Positions 51,110 through 59,065 of a DNA stretch of 59,065 nucleotides are shown piece by piece. The stretch covers positions 1-59,065 of the forward strand of contig NZ_BAIX01000012.1 in assembly GCF_000613405.1 (NCBI RefSeq), given 5' to 3'. The first letter of the stretch is position 1. Each line of letters opens with the position of its first letter. Made by a program: the position numbers and the translations under genes. The notes beneath the pieces are model-generated. The model did no database searches. It worked only from the letters and a program-made list of their open reading frames with translations, and was not told the DNA's origin. The DNA comes from Hoylesella enoeca JCM 12259. Its GTDB lineage: Bacteria > Bacteroidota > Bacteroidia > Bacteroidales > Bacteroidaceae.

Positions 51110-52768
51110 ATGCTGAAACAATTATACATCAGGAATTTTACGCTGATCGATGAATTGGATATCGCTTTTCATCCCGGTTTTTCGGTTATTACGGGCGAAA
51201 CAGGTGCCGGAAAGAGTATCATCCTTGGTGCTATCGGCCTGCTTTTAGGCAATCGTGCCGATAGCAAAGCTATCAAATTAGGTCAAAACAAATGCGTGAT
51301 CGAAGCACATTTCGATCTCTCAGGCTATGATCGCAAGCAATTTTTCATCGACAACGACATTGATTACGAACCCGAAGATTGCATTCTCAGACGCGAAATC
51401 AACGCCAACGGCAAGAGTCGTTCGTTCATCAACGATACACCGGTGACGCTCTCTGCGCTGAAAGATCTAGGCGAACAACTGGTTGATATACATAGTCAGC
51501 ACCAGAACCTGATGCTCAATAAAGAAGACTTTCAATTAAAGGTGATCGACACGCTGGCACAAGACAATGCACAACTAACGGCATATCGCACGGCGTTTAA
51601 CGCTTATCGGGAAGCCGAAAAACGGTTAATGGCAATGCGAAAAGCCGTTGATGAGAGTCGGGATAATGAAGACTTTATTCGTTTTCAGCTTAAAGAGCTG
51701 ACAGAAGCACAGTTAGACACTGATGAACAGGAATCACTTGAACAGGAATCAACGCTCTTGAATCATGCCGAAGAGATCAAAGGAGCCTTTTATTCTGCTC
51801 AAAACTTACTGACGGGAGATGATACTGGCGTCGTGGAAAGCCTTAACACGGCAGCCGATCAACTGCACAACATCGAGCATCTTTATCCCGATGTTGCAGA
51901 TTTGGCTTCTCGTTTGGACAGTTGTTATATCGAATTGAAAGACATTTCGCACGAAATCGACAGACAATCAGAGACCGTCGAATTCGATCCTCAACGCTTG
52001 GCGGCCGTCGACGAACGATTGGACACGCTCTATTCGTTGCAACATAAATTCCATGTTGAATCGGTTTCGGAACTCATTCAGATAGCCGACCGACTGCAAA
52101 AGCAAATCAGTGGCATTGACAATAGCGATGAAGATCTGAAAGAACAAGAAGCAAAAGTAGCTCAATATGAGGCCGGATGCAGAAAGATTGCAAAGGATCT
52201 GACGATTCGACGAACTGCTGCGGCCCGACAAATCGAACAGGAAATGCAAGTGAGATTGGTGCCGCTGGGTATTCCCAACGTGCGCTTTGAGGTGCAAATG
52301 ACCGAAAAATCGCTTTCGGAAGACGGTGCAGATCAAGTGGCTTTCTTGTTCAGTGCCAACCGAAGCACACCGATGCAACCTGTGAGCGATGTAGCTTCGG
52401 GCGGCGAAATAGCACGCGTGATGCTCTCATTGAAGGCTATGATCAGCGGCACCGTTAAACTCCCGACCATCATTTTCGATGAAATAGACACAGGAGTAAG
52501 CGGTCGTGTGGCCGAACAAATGGCTCGGATGATGTGCGAAATGGGCGGACAACATCGCCAAGTGATCAGTATTACGCATCTGCCTCAAATCGCTGCGCAG
52601 GGCGTTACACATTATAAAGTATCGAAAGAAGAAACTGCCAAGGGCACGATCAGTCGCATGCAAGAGTTGGACCATAATCAACGTGTGCGCGAAATAGCGC
52701 AGATGTTGAGCGGGAGCGACATTACCGAGGCTGCAATCACCAATGCCAAGGCTTTATTAAAGATATGA
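51110..52768 (+). CDS. recN: DNA repair protein RecN
   Basis: 552 residues. SMC-like ATPase halves: Walker A TGETGAGKSIILGAIGLLLG at about residue 28, signature VASGGEIARVMLSLKAM and Walker B PTIIFDEIDTGVSGRVAEQM near residue 445-480. A long coiled coil lies between them. It acts in double-strand break repair. It starts 3 bases after the DUF4835 stop. Confidence 0.96.
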   Translation: MLKQLYIRNFTLIDELDIAFHPGFSVITGETGAGKSIILGAIGLLLGNRADSKAIKLGQNKCVIEAHFDLSGYDRKQFFIDNDIDYEPEDCILRREINANGKSRSFINDTPVTLSALKDLGEQLVDIHSQHQNLMLNKEDFQLKVIDTLAQDNAQLTAYRTAFNAYREAEKRLMAMRKAVDESRDNEDFIRFQLKELTEAQLDTDEQESLEQESTLLNHAEEIKGAFYSAQNLLTGDDTGVVESLNTAADQLHNIEHLYPDVADLASRLDSCYIELKDISHEIDRQSETVEFDPQRLAAVDERLDTLYSLQHKFHVESVSELIQIADRLQKQISGIDNSDEDLKEQEAKVAQYEAGCRKIAKDLTIRRTAAARQIEQEMQVRLVPLGIPNVRFEVQMTEKSLSEDGADQVAFLFSANRSTPMQPVSDVASGGEIARVMLSLKAMISGTVKLPTIIFDEIDTGVSGRVAEQMARMMCEMGGQHRQVISITHLPQIAAQGVTHYKVSKEETAKGTISRMQELDHNQRVREIAQMLSGSDITEAAITNAKALLKI

Positions 52769-54438
52769 ATATGAAAAAGATAATTACCTTATGGATTGGC
52801 CTGCTTATCATTGTTGCAGGCGCAAAAGCACAGAGCAGCACTGTGAAAAACGCTGCCAAATCTGTCTTCACACTGACAACTTTCAAGCAAGACGGTTCTA
52901 TTCTTGCTTCGAGCAGAGGCGTTTTCGTGGACAACCAAGGCACAGCCATCAGTGCATGGACACCTTTCGTGGGTGCGGCAAGGGCCGTTGTCGTCGATGC
53001 CAAGGGCAACAAACTCGATGTTGAAGCGTTAATCGGCGCCAATGAGTTATACGATGTATGTAAGTTTCGCGTCAACGGCACCACGGTCGGAGCGCCATTG
53101 GCTTCGTCACCTGCGGCCTCTGGGAGCAAGGTTTGGCTTGTCGGCTATTCGTTGAAGGCCCCCGATATTCAGTCGGCAACCATCAAAAGCGTAGAGACCT
53201 TTATGCAAACGTACACCTACTATATATTCTCCACGCTGGCACCAGACAACGCCACCGGATCGCCTTACGTCAACCAAAATGGGCAAGTGATCGGTTTGCT
53301 CCAACTTTCCACGGCCAATTCGGATGTATGTGCAACCGATGCGCGATTTATCAACAGCTTTACGTTGACTGGATTGTCTATCAATGACCCCGTGCTCAAC
53401 CGTTGCGGAATCCGTACCGGGATGCCTGATAAGCAAGAAGATGCGCTGCTCACGCTGATGCTTGCCAATGATCGACGCGACTCTTTGCAGCGAATGGGTT
53501 ACGTGGATGCTTTCATCCGCAAGTTTCCGAAGCTATCAGACGGTTACACGGCACGCGCACTGAGCCTTGTCAATAGCGATCAATTCAGTGCTGCAGCAAC
53601 CGAAATGGAAACAGCTATCAAGCAAGTTGACAAAAAAGATGAAGCTCATTCGAGTTATGCCAAGGTCATCTATCAAAAGGAAATGTATAAAAACGACAAA
53701 CCTTTCACTGCTTGGAATCTCGACAAAGCGCTCGACGAAGCTCGCAAAGCTTATGAAATCAATCCACAACCACTGTATTTACATCAACAAGCACAGATCA
53801 TTTACGGTAAAGGCGACTATCAGAAAGCCTATGATCTGTTCCTATCGCTAACGAAAACACCTCTTCGCAATGGTGAATTATACTATGAAGCGGCCCAATG
53901 CAAGAGTCATCTCAAAGCGCCGAAAAGCGAGATTATGGCTTTGTTAGACAGTGCCGTAGTCGCATGTCCGCAGCCATTGAATAGTGTTGCAGCGCCATAC
54001 GTCCTGGCACGAGGCGCAGAATGGGAGTCGGTAGGCGACTATCGTAAAGCTGTTGCAGATTATAATCTATACGATTCACTGATGCTGGGGCGACCGATTA
54101 GCAGCCAATTCTATTACACAAGGGAACAATGCGAGATCAAAATACGTCAATTCCAACAGGCATTGAATGATATCGCGCGCGCCATCTTGCTCACTCCGGA
54201 TGAGCCTACATATTGGGCAGAGAAATCTTCACTACATTTGCGCGTCAACCAACTGAAAGAGGCCATTCAAAGTGCTCGTCGTTGCATTGAATTAGCCCCC
54301 GATTATGCCGACGGTTACGTTCTCCTCGGCGTGGCACTTGTACAAAACAAAGATAAGACTGCCGGTCTGCAAGCGCTTCAAAAAGCCAAAGACTTGGGAG
54401 ATTCGCGCGCAGATGATCTCATCAAGAAATACAAATAG
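52765..54438 (+). CDS. Exported trypsin-fold pseudoprotease with TPR domain
   Basis: 557 residues (ATG 52765 or 52771). Signal peptide ends near GAKA. Residues about 25-205 follow the HtrA-like trypsin fold: SRGVFVDNQGTAISAW, ELYDVCKFRV and ATGSPYVNQNGQVIGL. The His position reads SAWTP and the Ser position is Thr in NATGSP, so the triad looks lost and only the Asp is kept. The C-terminal part (about 225-557) is TPR-like, clearest at the end (DEPTYWAEKSSLHLRVNQLK, ADGYVLLGVALVQ). A peptide-binding scaffold is likely. Its ATG overlaps the recN stop. Confidence 0.8.
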   Translation: MNMKKIITLWIGLLIIVAGAKAQSSTVKNAAKSVFTLTTFKQDGSILASSRGVFVDNQGTAISAWTPFVGAARAVVVDAKGNKLDVEALIGANELYDVCKFRVNGTTVGAPLASSPAASGSKVWLVGYSLKAPDIQSATIKSVETFMQTYTYYIFSTLAPDNATGSPYVNQNGQVIGLLQLSTANSDVCATDARFINSFTLTGLSINDPVLNRCGIRTGMPDKQEDALLTLMLANDRRDSLQRMGYVDAFIRKFPKLSDGYTARALSLVNSDQFSAAATEMETAIKQVDKKDEAHSSYAKVIYQKEMYKNDKPFTAWNLDKALDEARKAYEINPQPLYLHQQAQIIYGKGDYQKAYDLFLSLTKTPLRNGELYYEAAQCKSHLKAPKSEIMALLDSAVVACPQPLNSVAAPYVLARGAEWESVGDYRKAVADYNLYDSLMLGRPISSQFYYTREQCEIKIRQFQQALNDIARAILLTPDEPTYWAEKSSLHLRVNQLKEAIQSARRCIELAPDYADGYVLLGVALVQNKDKTAGLQALQKAKDLGDSRADDLIKKYK

Positions 54439-54449
54439 GCAAACAAAAA

Positions 54450-54481
54450 TTTGCATATCACGATAAAAAACACTATTTTTG
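54450..54481 (+). promoter_or_regulatory. Promoter of tRNA-Arg
   Basis: TTTG (54450-54453), exactly 20 bases, TATTTTTG (54474-54481), ending 16 bases before the mature tRNA start. Confidence 0.82.
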
Positions 54482-54497
54482 CACGCGATATTTGGAT

Positions 54498-54572
54498 GGT
54501 TCCGTAGCTCAGTTGGATTAGAGCAACAGCCTTCTAAGCTGTGGGTCTTGGGTTCGAACCCCAACGGAATCA
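54498..54572 (+). tRNA. tRNA-Arg (anticodon TCT)
   Basis: Complete cloverleaf. Acceptor GGTTCCG pairs with CGGAATC (one G-U), D arm GCTC/GAGC, anticodon stem ACAGC/GCTGT with loop CTTCTAA, T arm with GGGTTCGAACCCC. The anticodon TCT reads AGA. CCA is not encoded. Confidence 0.95.
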
Positions 54573-54585
54573 CAACAGCAAGCAA

Positions 54586-54613
54586 AAGAGGATATTGTCT
54601 TCAATATCCTCTT
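54586..54613 (+). terminator. Terminator after tRNA-Arg
   Basis: AAGAGGATATTG, loop TCTT, and the perfect complement CAATATCCTCTT, followed by TCTCGTTT. A 12-bp stem 13 bases after the tRNA. Confidence 0.85.
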
Positions 54614-54782
54614 TCTCGTTTATACACAACCATTTGTCAGCCAATATTTGTCAACCAGCAAACTCTTTTTTCACATGAAGATTCCATTTAGAAACGCAAT
54701 GTTTTTGGTTTAGGCGTAGCTTTAATTCCATGAAAAACACTGCGGCAGGGGGCGCCATCATCCTCCGGGAGCGTCCGACAGC

Positions 54783-54979
54783 AATACGCTGCTCTTCCCA
54801 TACAGGGAATCCTTGAAGACCATCACCACCGACAACAGCTGTGAATTCGCAGCACATCTTAAAATATCGAAGAGATTGAGCATGAAAGGGAAAGACAGAA
54901 TTACGGTATCATACGCTTCGTTGCAGAAAAAGAAGCTGTCGAAAACGCAAACAAACTCATCAGAAAATACATTAATTAA
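54783..54979 (+). pseudogene. IS30 family transposase remnant
   Basis: In one frame: TLLFPYRESLKTITTDNSCE followed by FAAHLKISKRLSMKGKDRIT. After a frame change: EAVENANKLIRKYI. This is the C-terminal catalytic part of an IS30 type transposase, with the second Asp in TTDN and the final Glu in AVEN. The start of the gene, the first Asp and inverted repeats are absent, so it is a dead relic of about 65 codons. It fills part of the gap between tRNA-Arg and ssrA, where nothing else is seen. Confidence 0.75.
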
Positions 54980-55008
54980 CATCTTAATGAGAGAAAAGAC
55001 ACGATTTA

Positions 55009-55040
55009 TTTGCCGATTTCATTGATTTGTTATATTTTTG
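55009..55040 (+). promoter_or_regulatory. Promoter of ssrA
   Basis: TTTG (55009-55012), exactly 20 bases, TATTTTTG (55033-55040). It lies 38 bases before the mature tmRNA end, leaving a short 5' part to be trimmed. Confidence 0.82.
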
Positions 55041-55077
55041 CATGCTTTCTCTCTGGCAGACAGCACCGAATAATCAT

Positions 55078-55475
55078 GGGGTTGACTGGATTTGACAGCG
55101 GGATGAAATGGTACGTAAGCACGCGGAGCATCGGTGGCTGGCTCCATAATCTCAGTTATCAAGAATTTAATTGGCGAAAATAACTACGCTCTCGCTGCCT
55201 AACCGAAGCACAGTAGGTTACTGGCTTGATCCCGTCACCAGGTGACAGGACGAGACATCGCTCAAAGGCTGTTGTTCCGAAGTTCTTTGATCAAGCGGTG
55301 CAAGCAAATCGGAAATAGTGCGGCAAAGCCTCGCTTGTCGTATGAAATAATAGAGGATAAGGTTGCAGTTGGTGGTCCGGGTCTTGCCGCGACACGAAAA
55401 CCGAAGTCCGGAATAAGCGTGTAGAAAGCGTATGGTTTCCCTGTTTGGACGAGGGTTCGACTCCCACCAGCTCCA
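55078..55475 (+). ncRNA. ssrA: Transfer-messenger RNA (tmRNA)
   Basis: 398 bases. The 5' end GGGGTTG pairs with CAGCTCC at 55468-55474 to form the acceptor stem, with A75 as the discriminator base. The T arm GGGTTCGACTCCC is present. The tag frame GENNYALAA then TAA is at 55173-55202, preceded by the resume region. Pseudoknot-type G/C pairs follow. It rescues stalled ribosomes with SmpB. The 3' end is a common target of integrases, and an integrase gene follows. Confidence 0.95.
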
Positions 55476-55523
55476 CTCGATGTACTCTGAACAAGAGTTT
55501 ACAAGGGATTGATTAAATCAGAA

Positions 55524-55555
55524 AATCGCCGTAACTTCAATGAGTTGCGGCGATT
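55524..55555 (+). terminator. Hairpin after ssrA
   Basis: AATCGCCGTAACT, loop TCAATG, AGTTGCGGCGATT: 13 bp with one G-U, followed by ATTCGTTTATA. It probably ends ssrA transcription and may lie inside the integrated element. Confidence 0.7.
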
Positions 55556-55581
55556 ATTCGTTTATATACTTCCCTGCTTGG

Positions 55582-55705
55582 GAGTACATACAGATACCGC
55601 CGAAACGCTCAAAATACTCCCAACTGGCTACAATATGGCTACAGAAAAAATCGACTTTGTAAAATTGTAGCCACTGATACCGTACAGAGTACACACAGAT
55701 ACCGC
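55582..55705. other. Repeat cluster beside the integrase: candidate attachment / arm-site region
   Basis: GAGTACATACAGATACCGC (55582-55600) recurs as GAGTACACACAGATACCGC (55687-55705), 18 of 19 the same, 105 bases apart. Between them TGGCTACA occurs twice (55625, 55636) and inverted once as TGTAGCCA (55666-55673). Such paired direct and inverted words beside an integrase gene are typical of integrase and excisionase binding sites. The crossover point itself cannot be fixed without the other end of the element. Confidence 0.55.
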
Positions 55706-55821
55706 ATACTTCATTGTTATTCAAAGAATTATGTCGAACTTTGCAGCTGTAAAAATAACGCGTAACTCACCCTTAAACGGGTCGAAAGCACGATTTACTT
55801 CTGCACTAAAAACTTGTAAGT

Positions 55822-57107
55822 ATGAAGAGTATTTTCAGAACAAGCTTCTATCTGCGAAGCAATTATTTGAACAAAGAAGGAAAAGCATCGGTTATGATGC
55901 GTATCCATCTTAATGGAGAAAGAATGGCACTCGGCACAACAGGCGTTAGTGTTGATCCGAAATGTGGGATAGCACACTGGGTAAAGTACGGGGACGAACC
56001 AAGGAGGCTTTGGCTACCAACGCACAACTGACGAGCATCAGCACAGACCTTCAGATGATATTCCAACGATTGGAGTTCTCAGAAGAACTCAGCCTTGAAC
56101 GCATCAAATCGGAATATCTTGGTAAACGTGAGGATATGGAGACCGTTCTTTCATTGTTTACCAAGTATAATAATGATATGTATGCACAGATTGGCTGTGG
56201 AGTTACAAAAGCAAATTATCGCAAGTTTGATATTTGCAAGCGTCACTTTGCCAAGTTCCTTGAAGAAAAGTATGCACGCACTGACCTCAATATCATTGAG
56301 CTTACCCCTATCGTCATTCACGATTTCGACGTCTATCTTAAAACCGTAGTTGGTCAATGCTTTAACACGGCCATCAAGACCTTAAAGACTTTTAAGACGG
56401 TTATCATATTTGGTCGAAAGGCTGGAGTGTTTAATCACGACCCATTCCTCAATATCCACTTCAAGACCAAAAGAGTTGATCGTGGCTTTTTGACAGACGA
56501 AGAAGTGGACACCATCATGCACAAGGAATTTGCAACGCAACGATTGGTAAATGTTCGCGACATCTTCTTGTTCTCTTGCTTTACAGGACTGGCTTACGTT
56601 GATGTAGCCAATCTTACGCCCGACAATATCATAACGATGGACGGCAAGCAGTGGATTGTAACAGCACGTCAGAAAACCGATACACTAAGCCATATCCTCT
56701 TGCTCGACATTCCGAAGATTATTATCAAGAAGTATGAGGGCAAAGCTAAAAATGGTAGATTGATACCCATTCTCAGCAACCAGCGTATGAACTCTTATTT
56801 GAAAGAGATAGCCGATGTTTGCGGTATCAACAAGAACTTGACCTTTCACATGGCTCGACATACCTTTGCCACGATGATGCTCACAAAGGGAGTTCCTGTG
56901 GAGTCTGTATCCAAGATGTTAGGACATACAAGTATAACTACAACTCAGCTTTATGCCCGCATAACGAACAAGAAGATAGAGAACGATATGCTTGCTGTAT
57001 CCAAGAAATTGGATAAGTTCGACTTCGCAAGTGCTCCACCAGCAAAGGCTACCAAGCGACGTTATACTAAGAAGATTGATACACCTATTATAATAACAAA
57101 CCATTAA
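55822..57107 (+). CDS. Tyrosine recombinase (integrase), frame interrupted as read
   Basis: Arm-binding N-terminus MKSIFRTSFYLRSNYLNKEG, then a SAM-like core-binding domain and catalytic domain. The C-terminal box HMARHTFATMML gives HxxR, MLGHTSITTTQLYARI gives the late His and the nucleophile Tyr. The first Arg position reads FTGLAYVDV, without Arg, as seen in several Bacteroidales integrases. The frame breaks at about 55962: one base added after AAA gives DPK-x-WDSTLGKVRGRTKEA and 428 residues. It lies just after ssrA, so ssrA is the likely target. Confidence 0.88.
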
Positions 57108-57112
57108 GACTT

Positions 57113-57580
57113 ATGACAACAACAAAGAAAGAACTTTCCTACTTCCGTCTGAAGTTGGAAGCGTATCTCGGAGAACATTTTCCTGAGAGAGTGAACGACA
57201 ATGCGTTTGTAAACACTCGTGCAGACGAGGCATTGACGGCTTACTGCGATGCCGTGGCGCAAGGTTTCTCCTACCCCGAAGCAGAGACGATGGCAAGCGA
57301 GGTGCTGTACCACAACCTGCATTTCTCAAAGTATGATACCCTTGTTTCCGTGCTGGAGCAGGAGTTTGAGAAGGAGCTGCCAAGTCCGCTTCCCGAAAGG
57401 TTAGCACTAATTTTACTGAACAACAAGGCAATTCAAGCGGTATTTGCCAAGTACGAACTCACGGACGACTTTGCGGCAGGTACAGAATACGACAAACTGT
57501 ACACCGAGCTGACCGGTACCATCGTGCTGCTCATCGAGGTCAATGGTCTGCCAACGATAGGCGGTGAGAACATGACTTGA
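57113..57580 (+). CDS. DUF1896 family protein
   Basis: 155 residues. KKELSYFRLKLEAYLGEHFP, then a region with FSYPEAETMASEVLYHNLHF and LSYLL-like helices match DUF1896, a helical family of Bacteroidales mobile elements. Function unknown. It lies 5 bases after the integrase stop. No signal or membrane segment is seen. Confidence 0.8.
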   Translation: MTTTKKELSYFRLKLEAYLGEHFPERVNDNAFVNTRADEALTAYCDAVAQGFSYPEAETMASEVLYHNLHFSKYDTLVSVLEQEFEKELPSPLPERLALILLNNKAIQAVFAKYELTDDFAAGTEYDKLYTELTGTIVLLIEVNGLPTIGGENMT

Positions 57581-57589
57581 TACTTCACC

Positions 57590-57719
57590 ATCGGGGGCTT
57601 TTGTAGTGTCAAGAGCCAAGATAAACGCTCCACTCCACACGTCAAGAGTTTTGCAAACACTTGTCTTTGTGTAGTCTGCGCATCTTGTTATCGCTCTTGA
57701 AACTATTAAAAGCCCCGAT
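57590..57719 (+). promoter_or_regulatory. Long imperfect hairpin leader ending at a start codon
   Basis: The arms at 57590-57616 and 57693-57719 are complementary over 27 bases with a few mismatches: ATCGGGG-CTTTT, TAGT and TCAAGAGC on one side, GCTCTTGA, ACTA and AAAAGCCCCGAT on the other. The loop of 76 bases has a further AAGAT/ATCTT pairing. The right arm ends one base before ATG 57721, so the ribosome site would be paired. Confidence 0.6.
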
Positions 57720-57720
57720 T

Positions 57721-58071
57721 ATGAATAATACAATCATCATGAATCAAGATGTTCACACACCTGCCTTCATCAAGGCAGACGCATCGAACAAAACCGATAA
57801 GAACAGGCAGCCGCCGACTTCTCCCAAGCAAGTCCGCCACTTCGGTTGGACACGCTTCATCGAACTCACCGTTCTGCTTTCCATCGTTATCGGTGCAGTT
57901 TACCTCATTTCGAAGATCGTTACGCCGCAAGTCGTAACCGCCGTTTCAGTTATTCTCGGTTTCCTGATACTACGCTTCATTGTCAGAGTTATTCTGCAAG
58001 TAACCTTTACAATCCTGTGTTGGCTGTTCTGGCTTGCCGCCATCGTGGCAATCCTGCTCTGTGTGCTCTGA
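57721..58071 (+). CDS. Small two- or three-helix membrane protein of the mobile element
   Basis: 116 residues from ATG 57721. A polar N-terminus (about 1-45, rich in Asn, Lys and Pro) is followed by helices at about 48-65, 72-88 and 92-115. The family is not recognised. Its place between DUF1896 and PcfK genes points to the transfer functions of the element. A terminator follows. Confidence 0.65.
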   Translation: MNNTIIMNQDVHTPAFIKADASNKTDKNRQPPTSPKQVRHFGWTRFIELTVLLSIVIGAVYLISKIVTPQVVTAVSVILGFLILRFIVRVILQVTFTILCWLFWLAAIVAILLCVL

Positions 58072-58111
58072 GCGCACAAGGAAAGATATTCTTCGATTCA
58101 TTCTTCTTTAT

Positions 58112-58146
58112 GGGTGGTTATCTCGCGTGAGGTAGCCACCCTTTTT
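58112..58146 (+). terminator. Terminator after the small membrane protein gene
   Basis: GGGTGGTTA and TAGCCACCC pair (one G-U), with an inner CTC/GAG, closed by TTTTT at 58142-58146. Confidence 0.8.
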
Positions 58147-58236
58147 CGTTTTCCATACCGGCGTTGCACTTTCGCTTCTCACGTCCGTCTATTCCACTTT
58201 GATGTGCCATAAGTCGGTGCTGATTTCTTTTTATTC

Positions 58237-58375
58237 GCAAAGGTAGTAAGGGGCTACGGCTTGCACAAGGTCTGTGCCTTTGGTTTGCACGGAAAATCTC
58301 CACACCTACATTTCATTTCGGGTAGTATTTTCCTGCAAAACCTTGTGCCGGCTGCGCCCCCTACCTTCTTATTGC
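58237..58375 (+). promoter_or_regulatory. Second long imperfect hairpin, upstream of the 58431 gene
   Basis: Outer arms 58237-58271 and 58340-58375 share the complementary words GCACAAGGT / ACCTTGTGC and AAGGTAG / CTACCTT, with G/C-rich parts between. Inner arms GGTTTGCACGGAAAAT (58282-58297) and ATTTTCCTGCAAAACC (58327-58342) pair with two differences and slightly overlap the outer arm. The 139-base structure precedes a poly-A stretch and the ATG at 58431. The gap 58072-58430 otherwise holds only the terminator above. Confidence 0.55.
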
Positions 58376-58430
58376 TACAAAAAGGAATCAGCATACTCCG
58401 ATCTTTGGACGCATAAAAAAAAATGTCATT

Positions 58431-58862
58431 ATGGAACAGCAAAAAGTAAATATCACATCTTCGATGAAAGAAAAAGGATATAGCTCCTCCTCTCATTACC
58501 GCATAAGTTCGGTGGTTGATGAAAGTGAGCGTTTGGTGGCAACTAAGTTTGTGCAGTGGGACGTTGAGCCGTTGGACAGACTGAGTGGCAGTAAGGTGTA
58601 TCTCCTACGTTTGAAACTCAATCGTGGGGAGCGAATGAGCCGTGAGGAAAAGAATTGGCTTGCCGAAGCGGTGAACACCAACACCTATTTCCGCACAGCC
58701 GTTCCCCTAATGGGTTATCGGTTTGACTTTATGGACGTATTGAAGAAGTATTTGGTCAATCAATACGGACATTGGTCAGAGTATTATGCACCCGACCGCA
58801 CCAGCCTAAGAAGTTTCCTTTGCGGACAGATAAACCAAATTGTAGAAATCCCTAAATACTAA
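58431..58862 (+). CDS. Conserved unknown protein of the mobile element
   Basis: 143 residues. MEQQKVNITSSMKEKGYSSS, then FVQWDVEPLDRLSGSKVYLL and MSREEKNWLAEAVNTNTYFR. No signal, membrane segment or enzyme motif. I recall similar proteins in Bacteroidales conjugative elements but cannot name a family. The PcfK-like gene follows by 5 bases. Confidence 0.7.
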   Translation: MEQQKVNITSSMKEKGYSSSSHYRISSVVDESERLVATKFVQWDVEPLDRLSGSKVYLLRLKLNRGERMSREEKNWLAEAVNTNTYFRTAVPLMGYRFDFMDVLKKYLVNQYGHWSEYYAPDRTSLRSFLCGQINQIVEIPKY

Positions 58863-58867
58863 GCGAT

Positions 58868-59065
58868 ATGAAAGGAACAGAACATTTTACGAGAGCAATA
58901 GCCGAGTATCTCAATCAGCGTGCAGCGACAGACCCTTTGTTTGCTCCCAACTTGATGAAGCCTAACAAGAGCATCGAGGAGTGTGTAACCTACATCTTGA
59001 ACCAAGTGCAGGCGAGTGGCTGCAATGGATTTGAGGACGATGAAATCTACTCAATGGCAGTCCAC
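58868..59065 (+). CDS. PcfK-like protein, N-terminal part
   Basis: 66 codons to the window edge: MKGTEHFTRAIAEYLNQRAA, then SIEECVTYILNQVQASGCNG and FEDDEIYSMAVH. This matches the PcfK-like family found in conjugative elements, normally followed by a PcfJ-like gene. The C-terminus lies outside the window. Confidence 0.85.
   Translation, partial: MKGTEHFTRAIAEYLNQRAATDPLFAPNLMKPNKSIEECVTYILNQVQASGCNGFEDDEIYSMAVH

Noticed and set aside
54783..54979. Intact insertion sequence
   Set aside because: Only the end of an IS30-type transposase is present, with a frame change and no visible terminal inverted repeats.
55242..55424. Plus-strand frame of 60 codons
   Set aside because: It lies inside the folded part of tmRNA.

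Overview
The window is chromosomal DNA from a Bacteroidota organism, most likely a Prevotella-like member of Prevotellaceae. The evidence is the SusC/SusD pair, the many Bacteroidales-type lipoprotein families (DUF4843, PKD-like, DUF4738, DUF4835), a tmRNA whose tag ends NNYALAA, the gene order dnaN / exonuclease / coaBC / DUF4835 / recN, and promoters of the Bacteroidota type (TTTG, 20 bases, TAnnTTTG), five of which have exact 20-base spacing.

Layout. 1-11.6 kb: the C-terminus of an unknown protein, then a leftward six-gene operon: SusC receptor, SusD lipoprotein, DUF4843 lipoprotein, PKD-like lipoprotein, an exported unknown and an M16 zinc peptidase. Together these look like an outer-membrane system for protein or peptide capture. 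A divergent membrane-spanning TPR/helix-turn-helix protein is a candidate regulator, and a perfect palindrome lies between the two. 13.9-25.3 kb: gyrA, an exported TPR protein, a very large double-module sensor kinase with its response regulator, a small AbgT-like membrane protein, engB and an ABC-F ATPase. 25.4-25.7 kb: a tandem array of exactly 41-bp palindromic units. 25.8-30.6 kb: M3 oligopeptidase, dCMP deaminase, an S41 protease and 5-formyl-THF cyclo-ligase. 30.9-34.4 kb, leftward: groEL, groES and a ThrE-type exporter. 34.5-39.2 kb: an AspT-type antiporter, a DUF4738 lipoprotein and two nucleotide-sugar genes (ugd, rfbC). 39.4-46.1 kb: an HU/SPOR protein, an FHA protein, ftsE, lysC, a truncated lysA and two glycosyltransferase-like genes. 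46.4-54.4 kb: a DUF3127 OB-fold protein divergent from the dnaN operon, which ends in a protease-like TPR protein. 54.5-55.5 kb: tRNA-Arg(TCT), an IS30 transposase remnant and ssrA (tmRNA). 55.6-59.1 kb: the left end of an integrated mobile element, probably conjugative, with tyrosine integrase, DUF1896, a small membrane protein, a conserved unknown and PcfK-like protein. Its short genes sit behind long imperfect hairpins.

Data quality. Twelve genes between 24.6 and 56 kb are each interrupted by one frame change. In every case adding exactly one base restores a normal full-length family member. Several are essential (dnaN, coaBC), so base-deletion errors in the sequence are the best explanation. 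These genes are annotated here over their full restored span. lysA is different: about two thirds of it is missing.

No CRISPR array, rRNA or complete insertion sequence was seen. The observations least explained by known annotation are the 41-bp palindrome array, the double kinase with complementary defects, the hairpin leaders of the mobile element and the divergent palindrome upstream of susC.
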